Shown one piece after another: positions 8,442 through 17,064 of a stretch of 64,000 nt of DNA. The position numbers were made by a program, and so were the translations under genes. The DNA is taken from NCBI RefSeq assembly GCF_024199795.1, contig NZ_JANADK010000001.1, forward strand, positions 3,038,001 through 3,102,000, read 5' to 3'. Under the pieces are notes generated by a model, which searched no databases, was not told the origin of the DNA, and saw only the letters and a list, made by a program, of their open reading frames with translations. Source of the DNA: Bradyrhizobium sp. CCGB01 (lineage in GTDB: Bacteria; Pseudomonadota; Alphaproteobacteria; Rhizobiales; Xanthobacteraceae). How positions within the stretch are numbered: position 1 is the first letter of the stretch; each line of letters begins with the position of its first letter.

Positions 8442-9431
8442 TCACGCAGGCACCGGCGCGGTGTTGACGGCGTGGCAGGCGACGCCGTCAATCAGTTCCG
8501 GGGTCTCCTTGCGACAGAGATCGAACGCCAGCGGGCAGCGTGGATTGAAGGCGCAGCCGGAGGGCGGGTTGATCGGGTTCGGAATCTCGCCTTTCACCGG
8601 AATGCGCTGGCGGCCTGACATCGCGAGATCTGGCACGGCGCCCAGCAGCATCCTGGTGTAGGGCATGCGCGGACGGGCGAACAGTTCGCGGCCCTCCGCG
8701 ATCTCGACGATGCGGCCGAGATACATCACGCCGACGCGGCTCGCCATGTGGCGGACCACGGCGAGGTTGTGGCTGATGAACATGTAGGTCAGGCCGAACT
8801 TGTCCTGGAGGTCGCGCATCAGGTTCAGGATCTGCGCCTGCACGGAGACGTCGAGCGCCGAGGTCGGCTCGTCGCAGACGATGAACTCGGCATCGGAGGC
8901 GAGCGCCCGGGCGATCGCGATGCGCTGGCGCTGGCCGCCGGAGAATTCGTGCGGAAACTTCAGCCGGTCGTCGGGATGCAGGCCGACGAGGCTGAGCAGC
9001 TCGCCGACGCGCCCCTGGATGTCGCGCTCGCCCTGGATCAGGTCGAAAGCGCGGATCGGCTCGGAGATGATGGCATCGACCCGGAAGCGCGGGTTCAGGC
9101 TCGCATAGGGGTCCTGGAAGATCATCTGGATGCGGCGGCGCAGCTTCCGGCGCGCCGGCGCCTGCCGCGGATCGGTCATCGAGACGCCGTCGATCAGCAC
9201 GTCGCCGGAGCTTGGCGGCAACAGGCCGACGACCATCCGAGCCACCGTGGTCTTGCCCGAACCGGACTCGCCGACCAGCGCAAAGGTCTCGCCCTTCCTG
9301 ATGTCGAAGGTGACGCCGTCCACGGCCTTGAGATATTCGAGATGACCGCCCTCGAGCACGCGGTTGAGCCAGGGCTTGGAGACGTCGAAGACGCGGCGCA
9401 GATTTGTGGCCTGGACGAAAGGAGCGCTCAT
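8442..9431 (-). CDS. peptide-type ABC transporter ATPase, DppF/OppF family (system 2)
   Basis: Cytoplasmic ATPase of 329 residues. Walker A is GESGSGKT at about residues 54-61, the signature is SGGQRQR, Walker B is FIVCDEPTSALD and the switch histidine is in MFISHNLAVV. The C-terminal cassette has the paired cysteines (PPSGCAFNPRCPLAFDLC). The N-terminus carries a short insertion (SKPWLNRVLEGGHLEYLKAVDGV) before the core, common in DppF-type proteins. The gene overlaps the stop of the DppD-like gene by four bases (ATGA). Its own stop is 81 bases before the gamma-glutamyltransferase start, the widest gap in the run after the hairpin at 12463, so an internal promoter there cannot be excluded. 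Confidence 0.94.
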   Translation of the reverse strand: MSAPFVQATNLRRVFDVSKPWLNRVLEGGHLEYLKAVDGVTFDIRKGETFALVGESGSGKTTVARMVVGLLPPSSGDVLIDGVSMTDPRQAPARRKLRRRIQMIFQDPYASLNPRFRVDAIISEPIRAFDLIQGERDIQGRVGELLSLVGLHPDDRLKFPHEFSGGQRQRIAIARALASDAEFIVCDEPTSALDVSVQAQILNLMRDLQDKFGLTYMFISHNLAVVRHMASRVGVMYLGRIVEIAEGRELFARPRMPYTRMLLGAVPDLAMSGRQRIPVKGEIPNPINPPSGCAFNPRCPLAFDLCRKETPELIDGVACHAVNTAPVPA

Positions 9432-10414
9432 GCCGCGCTCTCCGCCGGCACGTTGTCGTAGAGGTGGCAGGCGACCGATTGCGCGCCGCGCGGCAGCGGC
9501 TCCGGCCGCTCAACCCGACAGCGATCGAACGCGAAGGCGCAGCGCGGATTGAACGAGCAGCCGCGCGGGATCGCCGACAGGCGCGGCATGGAGCCGGGGA
9601 TCTGCACCAGGCGCTTGTCGTCCCCGGCAAGCGTCGGGATCGCGCCCATCAGGCCCTTGGCGTAAGGATGCAGCGGATTCCTGACGATGTCCTGCACCGG
9701 GCCGATCTCGGCGACGCGGCCGGCATACATCACCGCGACCCGGTCGGAGGTTTCCGCGATCACGCCCATGTCGTGGGTCACCAGCATCACGGCGGTGCCG
9801 TGGTCGCGCCCGAGCCGCTTGATCAGCGAGATGATCTGCGCCTGCACGGAGACGTCGAGCGCGGTGGTCGGCTCGTCCGCGATGATCAGCTCGGGCTCGG
9901 CGCAGATCGCCAGTGCAATCACCACGCGCTGGCGCATGCCGCCGGAGAATTCGTGGGGATAGCCGTCGATGCGCTTTTCCGGAGCGGGAATGCCGACTTC
10001 GGCGAGCAGGTCGATGGCGCGGCGGCGAGCGGCCGTCTCGGAGAGATTGAGGTGGGTCCGGATCGTCTCCACGATCTGGTCGCCGACCTTGTACAACGGA
10101 TTGAGCGAGGTGAGGGGATCCTGGAAGATCATGCCGATCCGCTTGCCGCGGACACGGCGCATCTCCTCGGGCGGCAGGTTGTCGATCCGCATTCCTGCGA
10201 GACGAATCTCGCCACCGGCGATGCGGCCGGGGGGATCGATCAGGCCGATCACCGCGAGGCCGGTGACGGATTTGCCGGCGCCGGATTCGCCGACCACGCC
10301 GAGCACCTCGCCCTTGGCGATGTCGAAAGAGACGTCGTCGATCGCGCGCAGCGTGCCGCGGCGGGAGGCGAACTCGACCCGAAGATTGCGCACGGAGAGG
10401 ACGGGTTCGGTCAT
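9428..10414 (-). CDS. peptide-type ABC transporter ATPase, DppD/OppD family (system 2)
   Basis: Cytoplasmic ATPase of 328 residues. Walker A is GESGAGKS at about residues 42-49, the Q-loop is in MIFQDPLTSLNPLY, the signature is FSGGMRQR and Walker B is [12 protein letters not shown]. The C-terminal cassette keeps the cysteines (PRGCSFNPRCAFAFDRC). It forms the second ATPase half with the DppF-like protein, to which it is coupled by a four-base overlap. The gap of 28 bases from the DppC-like gene upstream fits a single transcript. Confidence 0.94.
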   Translation of the reverse strand: MTEPVLSVRNLRVEFASRRGTLRAIDDVSFDIAKGEVLGVVGESGAGKSVTGLAVIGLIDPPGRIAGGEIRLAGMRIDNLPPEEMRRVRGKRIGMIFQDPLTSLNPLYKVGDQIVETIRTHLNLSETAARRRAIDLLAEVGIPAPEKRIDGYPHEFSGGMRQRVVIALAICAEPELIIADEPTTALDVSVQAQIISLIKRLGRDHGTAVMLVTHDMGVIAETSDRVAVMYAGRVAEIGPVQDIVRNPLHPYAKGLMGAIPTLAGDDKRLVQIPGSMPRLSAIPRGCSFNPRCAFAFDRCRVERPEPLPRGAQSVACHLYDNVPAESAA

Positions 10415-10442
10415 GGGTGACGCATACTCATCGAAGTCTTGC

Positions 10443-11414
10443 TCATCGGAGTTTCGGGTTGAGCGCGTCGCGCAGCCAGTCGCCGAGCAGGTTGATCGAC
10501 AGGATCAGTGCGGCGAGCGCGAGGCCGGGGAAGGCGACGATCCACCATTCGCCCGCGAACAGATAATTGTTACCGATGCGGATCAGCGTACCGAGCGACG
10601 GCATCGTGTCGGGCAGGCCGACGCCGAGGAAGGACAGCGTCGCCTCGGTGATGATGGCGAGCGCGAGGTTGATGGTGGCGATGACCAGGATCGGTCCCAT
10701 CGTGTTCGGCAGCACGTGCCGCATCATGATCTTGGGTGCGGGCAGGCCGATCAGCTGCGCTGCGGCCACGTAATCCTTGTTCTTCTCGACCATCACGGAA
10801 CCGCGCACCGTCCGGGCATATCCCACCCAGAAACTCAGGCCGATCGAGATCACGAGAACCACCAGCATGCTGTTGGCATCCAGCCGGTTACCGAGGATCG
10901 ATTTCGCGATGCCATTGACCAGCAGGGCGATCAGGATGGCGGGGAAGGTGAGCTGCACGTCGGCGATCCGCATGATCACGCCGTCGACCGCGCCCCCGAA
11001 ATAGCCGGCGATCAGGCCGAGCGCGATTCCGAGGGCGCCGGCGAAGATCACGCCGGCCACGCCGACGGCGAGCGAGATGCGCAAGCCATACAGGATGGCG
11101 GAGAACACGTCGCGGCCCTGCTCGTCGGTGCCGAGCAGGAACGGGCTCTGGCCGTCAGCGGTCCACAACGGTGAGATCCGCGAGTTCATCAATTGCAGCT
11201 GCGCCGGATCGAACGGGTTCTGCACCGCGAGCACGGATGCAAAGATCGCGAGCAGGAAGAACAGCACGGTAATGGCCGCCGCCACCATGGTCAGCTTGGA
11301 GCGGCGGAACGAATAGAAGACGTCGCTGTCGAACGCGCGGCTGAGCCAGCTGCGGGCAGCATGCTTCTGCAACGCGCTCTGCTTGTCGGAATTGGAGGCG
11401 ACTGCGTCGGACAT
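10443..11414 (-). CDS. peptide-type ABC transporter permease, DppC/OppC family (system 2)
   Basis: Inner-membrane permease of 323 residues. It has the long cytoplasmic N-terminus of DppC-type permeases ending in FRRSKLTMVAAA, then the first helix and a periplasmic loop (NPFDPAQLQLMNSRISPLW). LLGTDEQGRDVFSAILYG is the family hallmark before the second helix. The EAA loop is DYVAAAQLIGLPAPKIMMRHVLPN. It lies ten bases downstream of the DppB-like gene. Sequence and spacing mark it as the second permease of system 2, distinct from the system 1 protein. Confidence 0.94.
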   Translation of the reverse strand: MSDAVASNSDKQSALQKHAARSWLSRAFDSDVFYSFRRSKLTMVAAAITVLFFLLAIFASVLAVQNPFDPAQLQLMNSRISPLWTADGQSPFLLGTDEQGRDVFSAILYGLRISLAVGVAGVIFAGALGIALGLIAGYFGGAVDGVIMRIADVQLTFPAILIALLVNGIAKSILGNRLDANSMLVVLVISIGLSFWVGYARTVRGSVMVEKNKDYVAAAQLIGLPAPKIMMRHVLPNTMGPILVIATINLALAIITEATLSFLGVGLPDTMPSLGTLIRIGNNYLFAGEWWIVAFPGLALAALILSINLLGDWLRDALNPKLR

Positions 11415-11424
11415 GGAGGCTGCC

Positions 11425-12405
11425 TTATGCGGCGCGACCGATGGTCGAGCGCAGGCGCGGATCGACCACGGTGTAGAGGATGTCCACCACCAGATTGATG
11501 GTGACGAAAATCAGGGAGACCATCAGCAGGTAGGCGGCCATGATCGGGATATCGACGTTTTGCACGGCCTGCACGAACAGAAGTCCCATGCCCGGCCATT
11601 GGAACACGGTTTCGGTGATGATCGAAAATGCAATAACCGAGCCAAATTGCAGCCCGGCCACCGTGATCACGGGAATGAGCGTGTTCTTCAGCGCGTGGCC
11701 GAAATGGATGGCGCGGGTGGTCAGGCCGCGGGCGCGAGCGAAGCGAATATAGTCGGTCCGCAGCACTTCCAGCATCTCCGCGCGCACCAGCCGCATGATC
11801 AGGGTCATCTGGAACAGGCCGAGTGTGATTGAGGGCATGATCAGCGCCTTCAGGCCCGACAGCGTCAGCAGCCCCGTCGTCCACCAGCCGAGCTTGACCA
11901 CCTCGCCGCGGCCGAACGAGGGCAACCAGCCCAATGTCACCGCGAACAGGTAGATCAGGAGAATGCCGATCAGGAAAGTCGGCAACGAGATGCCGATCAG
12001 CGAAACCGCCTGGAATAATTTGGCGAGCACGGTGTCGCGCTTGAGCGCCGAATAGACGCCCATCAGGATGCCGAACACCATTGCAAATACGGTCGCGCAG
12101 ATCGCAAGTTCCAGTGTCGCGGGCATGCGCTCCATCAAGAGCGTCGAGACCGGCTGGCGGAATTGATATGAGACGCCGAATTTGAACTGCGCGGCATTGC
12201 CGAAATAGCGCACGAATTGCAGCGGCACGGGATCATCGAGGCCGAGCGATTTGCGCACGACTTCGCGTTCGGCCGCGGACGTATCGATCGAGACGATCTG
12301 GTTGACGGGGTCGCCGGCGAAGCGGAACATCGAGAACGCGATGATGCCGACGGCGAACATGACGCCGATGGCCTGGACGGCGCGGCGAAGAGTGAAAGCG
12401 AGCAT
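11425..12405 (-). CDS. peptide-type ABC transporter permease, DppB/OppB family (system 2)
   Basis: Inner-membrane permease of about 326 residues starting MLAFTLRRAVQAIGVM, the standard DppB opening. The following region has FRFAGDPVNQI in place of the more usual PGDP motif and SLGLDDPVPLQFVRY in the periplasmic loop. The EAA loop is YIRFARARGLTTRAIHFGHALKN. I chose ATG 12405; a GTG at 12414 in the same frame would add three residues and has AAGGA just upstream, so it is a real alternative. A 10-bp stem-loop lies between this gene and the upstream binding-protein gene. Confidence 0.92.
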   Translation of the reverse strand: MLAFTLRRAVQAIGVMFAVGIIAFSMFRFAGDPVNQIVSIDTSAAEREVVRKSLGLDDPVPLQFVRYFGNAAQFKFGVSYQFRQPVSTLLMERMPATLELAICATVFAMVFGILMGVYSALKRDTVLAKLFQAVSLIGISLPTFLIGILLIYLFAVTLGWLPSFGRGEVVKLGWWTTGLLTLSGLKALIMPSITLGLFQMTLIMRLVRAEMLEVLRTDYIRFARARGLTTRAIHFGHALKNTLIPVITVAGLQFGSVIAFSIITETVFQWPGMGLLFVQAVQNVDIPIMAAYLLMVSLIFVTINLVVDILYTVVDPRLRSTIGRAA

Positions 12406-12462
12406 GCCTTCCACTATCCTTGGGTATGCGTTTGGTTGACGTCTTTGTCAGCCGGAAAAGGA

Positions 12463-12494
12463 GAGGTCCCGGAAGCCTGCGCTGCCGGGACCTC
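12463..12494 (-). promoter_or_regulatory. intergenic stem-loop between binding-protein and permease genes
   Basis: Perfect 10-bp inverted repeat: GAGGTCCCGG at 12463-12472 and CCGGGACCTC at 12485-12494, with a 12-base loop. On the transcribed minus strand it is followed by a short pyrimidine run (TCCTTTTCC). The position, after the binding-protein stop and before dppB, is where many ABC operons carry a partial terminator or RNA-stabilising hairpin that keeps binding-protein levels above permease levels. Confidence 0.7.
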
Positions 12495-12508
12495 GTGTTC
12501 AATCGACG

Positions 12509-14104
12509 CTATTCCTTCTTGGTCGCCCAGTGGAACATGACCAGATTGTCGGCGCGCTGCGGCAGGTTGACCTTTTTCGATACGCCCCAGGCCAGCGCCT
12601 GCTGGTGCAGCGGGATGTAGGACCAGTCCTTGTTGCCGATTTCGTAGGCCTGCTTGATCAGCTGGTTGCGCTTGCCGGTGTCGGTTTCGACCAGCACCTT
12701 GTCGGTGATGGCGTCGAACTCCTTGTTGCAGTAGCCGCCGAGATTGGCCTCGCCCCGCGAGGATTTTGCATCGTCGCGGCAGCCCATGATGTCATAGAGC
12801 ACGTTATGGGAGTCCATCGTGCTCGGCGTCCAGCCCAGTAGATAGAACGAGGTCTGGTAGCCGCCTTGCTTCAACACCTTGGCGAAGTATTGCGCCTTCG
12901 GTTGCGCCAGCAGATTGATCTTGACGCCGATGCGGGCGAGCATTCCGACGACGGCCTGGCAGATCGCGGCGTCGTTGACGTAACGATCGTTCGGGCAATC
13001 CATGGTGACCTCGAAGCCATCGGGGTAGCCGGCCTCGGTCAGCAGCTTCTTGGCGCCATCAGGGTCGAATTTCGGCCGCTTAAATTCCTTGGACAGCAGG
13101 AAAAGTTCCGGAGCGATCATCAGCGCCGACGGCGTCGACAGCCCGCGCATGACGCGCGTCTTGATCAGCTCGATGTCAATCGCCTTGTAGAAGGCCTCGC
13201 GGACACGAACGTCCTTGAACGGGTTCTTGCCCTTGATGTTGGAGTAGAGCAACTCATCGCGCATCTGATCGAAACCGATGAAGATGGTGCGCAGCTCCGG
13301 CCCCTTCAGCACCTGGGCATTCGGGCTGGAATCGACGCGGGAGATGTCCTGGATCGGCACCGGCTCGATGACATCGACTTCGCCCGACAGCAGCGCGGCG
13401 ACGCGGGTGGCATCGGAGGCGATCGGGGTGAAGATGATCTCCTTCAGGTTACCTTCGACCTTGCCCCAGTAATTGGGATTGGCCTTGAACACCGTCTTCA
13501 CGCCGGGCTGATGGCTTTCGATGGTGAAGGGACCGGTGCCGTTCTCGTGGAGCGAGGCATAGCTCGGCGTGGTCGCCGCCACCGGCGTCGGATCGACGAC
13601 GTTGTTCTCCTCGGCCCATTTCTTGTCCATGATGTACCAGACGTCCCACGCATTATGCAGGATGGGATTGGGCGAGGGCAGGACGAAATCGACGGTGTAG
13701 TCGTCGACCTTGACGACCTTGACGTCGGGCGCAAGGCGGGTCTGCATATTGGACCCCTTCTTGCGGACGCGATCGGCGGAGAACACCACGTCGTCGGCGG
13801 TGAAGGGGTCGCCGTTGTGGAACTTCACGCCCTTGCGCAAGTGGAAGCGCCAGCGGGTCGGCTCCGGAGTTTCCCAGCTCTCCGCCAGCGCCGGGATGAT
13901 CTTGAGGTCCTTGTCGCGCGCGGTGAGGCCTTGATAGACGTGACCGAGATGGGCGTGAGTGGTGCTCTCGTTGAGGGTATAGGGATCGAGCGACTTCAGG
14001 TCACCCTGGTTGGCATAGCGCAGCGTCTGGCTCCATGCCGGTGACACCGTCAACGCAAGGACACTGGCAAACGTTGCCGCAAACAGACGACGACCGACTG
14101 ACAT
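12509..14104 (-). CDS. periplasmic substrate-binding protein, SBP family 5 (system 2)
   Basis: Solute-binding protein of 531 residues and the first gene of the minus-strand run. Residues 1-26 form a Sec signal peptide (MSVGRRLFAATFASVLALTV to SPAWSQ) and the mature protein begins TLRYANQGDLKSLDPYTLNE. The family-5 region is clear (THAHLGHVYQGLTARDKDLK and WRFHLRKGVKFHNGDPFTADDVV). ATG 14104 was chosen because a purine-rich ribosome site (GGAGAGGGG) sits just upstream and the signal peptide starts there; the frame is open further upstream but without signal features. The high-affinity substrate is not readable from sequence. Confidence 0.94.
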   Translation of the reverse strand: MSVGRRLFAATFASVLALTVSPAWSQTLRYANQGDLKSLDPYTLNESTTHAHLGHVYQGLTARDKDLKIIPALAESWETPEPTRWRFHLRKGVKFHNGDPFTADDVVFSADRVRKKGSNMQTRLAPDVKVVKVDDYTVDFVLPSPNPILHNAWDVWYIMDKKWAEENNVVDPTPVAATTPSYASLHENGTGPFTIESHQPGVKTVFKANPNYWGKVEGNLKEIIFTPIASDATRVAALLSGEVDVIEPVPIQDISRVDSSPNAQVLKGPELRTIFIGFDQMRDELLYSNIKGKNPFKDVRVREAFYKAIDIELIKTRVMRGLSTPSALMIAPELFLLSKEFKRPKFDPDGAKKLLTEAGYPDGFEVTMDCPNDRYVNDAAICQAVVGMLARIGVKINLLAQPKAQYFAKVLKQGGYQTSFYLLGWTPSTMDSHNVLYDIMGCRDDAKSSRGEANLGGYCNKEFDAITDKVLVETDTGKRNQLIKQAYEIGNKDWSYIPLHQQALAWGVSKKVNLPQRADNLVMFHWATKKE

Positions 14105-14399
14105 TCTTGACCCCTCTCCACTCTGCCGCGCCGTGATTTTTGATTGTTCGGCGGGCGATCCAATCCATGTTGCCCAGAGTTCTCGACCCGTGCAAGCGGC
14201 ATTCCAGCAAGGAACGCGCCAAGTTGCGCCGCTGTGCAGCAATGCTGACCGACAATCCGGGGGCGCGGGGCGGATTTTGATTGACCATATCTGCCGATCG
14301 CGGAAGCCGGTGCCTGGCCGCCCGCCTCAGGTCGCTTGCGTTGCACACCGTCTCGCGGCGATACTGCGGCAGGCCGCTCAAATCTCATCTGGAGGGGAC
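14105..14399. other. divergent promoter region
   Basis: This gap of 295 bases separates the start of the peptide-transporter run (minus strand) from the DUF6489 gene (plus strand). Frames run through it on both strands but none has a convincing start or family signature. The last bases before 14400 hold the ribosome site GGAGGGG of the DUF6489 gene. I see no clear operator. Confidence 0.5.
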
Positions 14400-14657
14400 A
14401 TGAAAGTTAACATCGAAATCGACTGCACCCCCCTTGAAGCCCGCCAGTTCTTCGGCCTGCCCGACGTGATGCCGATGCAGACCGCCGTGATGGACAAGTT
14501 GCAGCAGCAGATGATGTCCAACATCGAGAAGGTCTCGCCGGAATCGCTGATCCAGAGCTGGTTCACCTTCGATCCGAAGATCGCGGAGCGGTTTCAGGAC
14601 ATGTTCGTCACCATGGCCGGTCTCGGCAGCCCGCGCAGCGGCGACAAGAAGAAGTAA
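14400..14657 (+). CDS. DUF6489-type small protein
   Basis: Small cytoplasmic protein of 85 residues beginning MKVNIEIDCTPLEARQFFGL, which I recognise as the alphaproteobacterial DUF6489 type; no function is established for it. The first half contains the conserved DCTPxEAR and GLPDVMPMQ segments. The rest is a predicted amphipathic helix region (MDKLQQQMMSNIEKVSPESL) and a lysine-rich tail. ATG 14400 follows a strong ribosome site. The stop codon overlaps the start of the next gene (TAATG), so it is translationally coupled to an alpha/beta hydrolase. The methionine- and glutamine-rich helix is reminiscent of phasin-like or scaffold helices, but this is only an impression. Confidence 0.82.
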   Translation: MKVNIEIDCTPLEARQFFGLPDVMPMQTAVMDKLQQQMMSNIEKVSPESLIQSWFTFDPKIAERFQDMFVTMAGLGSPRSGDKKK

Positions 14658-15457
14658 TGTCGCCCGGGCCGGACGGGCCGAAGGCGTCAAGCCGGCTTCG
14701 TCCGCCGAGCCTCGGTCTGTTGCTTGCCGAGGCTCGCGGCCTGTTCGAATTCAATGCCAGCGTGATGCTGTCGCCGCTCCTGATGCGCGCGCCCAGGGGC
14801 GACGGCCATCCGGTGCTGGCTCTGCCGGGCTTTCTCGCCAGCGATCTCTCCATGATGCCGATGCGGCGCTATCTCAGCGAGCTCGGCTATGAGGCGCATG
14901 CCTGGCGGATGGGCCGCAATCTCGGTGGGCTGGGGCGGATGAGGGAAGCCTTGCGCGCACGCCTTGCCGAAATTCACGCCACGAGCGGACGCAAGGTCAG
15001 CCTGGTCGGATGGAGTCTCGGCGGCGTCTATGCCCGCGATCTTGCGCTCCAGGCGCCCGAGATGGTCCGCTACGTCGTTACGCTCGGCAGCCCGTTTGCC
15101 AACGATGTGCGGGCGACCAATGCCACGCGGCTCTACGAAGCGTTGTCCGGCGAGCGTGTCGAGGATTTTGCGGAAGCGCGCGAGGCGATCGCCGGCGACC
15201 TGCCGGTGCCGGCGACGTCGATCTATTCGCGTGCCGACGGTGTCGTGAACTGGCGAACCTGTCTGCTCCGTCCCTCCGATCGCTCCGAGAATATCGAGGT
15301 GCACCTGGCGAGCCATATCGGGCTCGGGGTGAACCCCGCGGCCCTGTGGGCCGTGGCGGACCGTCTGGCGCAGCCGGAGGGCGAATTCTGGCCTTTTGAC
15401 CGGACAGGGCCGTTTGCCATTGCATATGCCCCGCCGGAACAGGCAGTATCGGCCTGA
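14657..15457 (+). CDS. alpha/beta-fold hydrolase, lipase-like (copy 1)
   Basis: Protein of 266 residues with an alpha/beta hydrolase core. The nucleophile elbow is GWSLGG with Ser120, and a lipase-like GDGHPVLALPGF segment lies near residue 49. Later, TLGSPF follows the elbow as in many lipases and acyltransferase-like hydrolases, and SHIGLG near the end supplies the likely catalytic His. No signal peptide is visible. The gene is coupled to the DUF6489 gene by a one-base stop/start overlap and lies 46 bases upstream of the wax ester synthase/DGAT gene, which suggests a role in neutral-lipid turnover. A clear paralogue is encoded at 28341-29111. Confidence 0.87.
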   Translation: MSPGPDGPKASSRLRPPSLGLLLAEARGLFEFNASVMLSPLLMRAPRGDGHPVLALPGFLASDLSMMPMRRYLSELGYEAHAWRMGRNLGGLGRMREALRARLAEIHATSGRKVSLVGWSLGGVYARDLALQAPEMVRYVVTLGSPFANDVRATNATRLYEALSGERVEDFAEAREAIAGDLPVPATSIYSRADGVVNWRTCLLRPSDRSENIEVHLASHIGLGVNPAALWAVADRLAQPEGEFWPFDRTGPFAIAYAPPEQAVSA

Positions 15458-15503
15458 CGAGAAGCGCCGGCAAAGGCGCCCGTCAAAATTAGCGGAGGGA
15501 ACT

Positions 15504-17054
15504 ATGGCTGACGGTAAGAAACTGTCGTCGCTGGACGCATCATTTCTTTATCTGGAAACGCCGGAAATGCCGATGCATGTCGGCAGCATGGCGATCTTTC
15601 GCCTGCCTGAGGACTACAAGGGCGACTTCTTCGAAGACTTCAAGGCGATGATCGTCTCGCGCCTGCACATCGCGCCGATCCTGAAGGCGCGGCTCGAGAA
15701 GGCGCCGCTCGATATCGATCATCCGTCCTGGGTCGAGGACGACCAGTTCGACATCGATCGCCACATCTTCCGCGCCAGCCTGCCGCAGCCGCGCGACCGC
15801 GCCACGCTCGAGCGCATCGTCGGCTGGATGCACGCCAAGCTCCTGAACCGCGCCCGGCCGCTCTGGGAGTTCTACGTCTTCGAGGGCATGAAGGACAACG
15901 AGGTCGGGCTCTATTCCAAGATGCACCACGCCGCCATCGACGGCGGCGCGGGCGCAGCCCTGACCAACATGATCTACGACATCTCGCCGATCCCCCGGAA
16001 GGTCGATCCGCCGACGAGGGGAGCCAAGCCCGGACAGGAGCCGCGCGACATCGCCGCGAACCTGGTCGATTCCTATCAGCAGCTCTTCACCCAGCCGCTC
16101 GACGCCTCGGCGGCCGCGAAGAACCTACAACTGCCGCGCACCGGCAAGAGCGACATCGGCTCGATCCTGTTCGACAATGCGATGTACCAGATCGAAAGCG
16201 CCGTGCGTTTCGCCGGCAACATTCCGACCATGGTCAAGAGCGTCTCCGACGTGCTCGGCAAGATTTCCGATCCGAAATCCCGGGAAAGCCTCGCCAGCAT
16301 GGTGTCGCCGCCGACCATGCTGAACAAGACGATCTCCTCGGAACGCAGCTTTGCCGGCGTCTCGATCTCGCTGTCGCGTTCGAAGGCGCTCGCCAAGCAG
16401 GCCGGCGGCAAGCTCAACGACGTGGTGCTGGCGCTCGCCTCCGGCGTGGTCCGGCGTTACCTCCAGCAATATGGCACGCTGCCGGCGAAATCGCTGACCG
16501 CCGCCGTGCCGATCTCGTTGCGCGAGGAAGGCAACACCGAGGCCAACAACCAGGTGTTCGGCATGATCTGCTCGATCGCGACCAATGTCGACGATCCCAA
16601 GGCGCGGCTGGAGGCGATCATCGCGCAGTCGACCAAGTCCAAGGAGATGTCGCATCCGTTGCGGGCCCTGATGCCGCAGATTTCCAACATCTCGATGCTG
16701 GGCGCGCCGATGATGGTGCAGGTTCTGGCGTTGCTCTACAGTCGCTCGAACCTGTCGGATGTGTTGCCGCCGGCGGCCAACATCACGGTGTCCAACGTGC
16801 CGGGGCCGCGGCAGACGCTCTATGCCGCCGGTGCCGAGCTGCTGCACATCTTCCCGGTATCGATCTCGACGCACGGGCAGGCGCTCAACATCACCGTGCA
16901 GAGCTATCGCGACCAGCTCGATTTCGGCTTCATCGTCGGCGCCAACATCATTCCGCACGTGCAGGTGATGTGCGACATGCTGCCGGAGGAGTTTGCCGCG
17001 CTCGAAGCGGCCTACGCGCCGCCGGCGGCCGACATCAAGGGCGCCGCAGAGTAG
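15504..17054 (+). CDS. wax ester synthase / acyl-CoA:diacylglycerol acyltransferase (WS/DGAT)
   Basis: Enzyme of 516 residues in the WS/DGAT family, which esterifies acyl-CoA to diacylglycerol or long-chain alcohols to form storage triacylglycerol or wax esters. The catalytic motif HHxxxDG is present as HHAAIDG at residues 141-147, preceded by the PLWE motif at about 119-122. The C-terminal domain has the conserved segment ITVSNVPGP. Start ATG 15504 follows the ribosome site GGAGGGA; frames further upstream lie inside the preceding hydrolase gene. The neighbours (hydrolase, epoxide hydrolase, fatty-acid-type P450) suggest a lipid module. Substrate preference cannot be judged from sequence. 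Confidence 0.93.
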   Translation: MADGKKLSSLDASFLYLETPEMPMHVGSMAIFRLPEDYKGDFFEDFKAMIVSRLHIAPILKARLEKAPLDIDHPSWVEDDQFDIDRHIFRASLPQPRDRATLERIVGWMHAKLLNRARPLWEFYVFEGMKDNEVGLYSKMHHAAIDGGAGAALTNMIYDISPIPRKVDPPTRGAKPGQEPRDIAANLVDSYQQLFTQPLDASAAAKNLQLPRTGKSDIGSILFDNAMYQIESAVRFAGNIPTMVKSVSDVLGKISDPKSRESLASMVSPPTMLNKTISSERSFAGVSISLSRSKALAKQAGGKLNDVVLALASGVVRRYLQQYGTLPAKSLTAAVPISLREEGNTEANNQVFGMICSIATNVDDPKARLEAIIAQSTKSKEMSHPLRALMPQISNISMLGAPMMVQVLALLYSRSNLSDVLPPAANITVSNVPGPRQTLYAAGAELLHIFPVSISTHGQALNITVQSYRDQLDFGFIVGANIIPHVQVMCDMLPEEFAALEAAYAPPAADIKGAAE

Positions 17055-17064
17055 GAATATTGCG

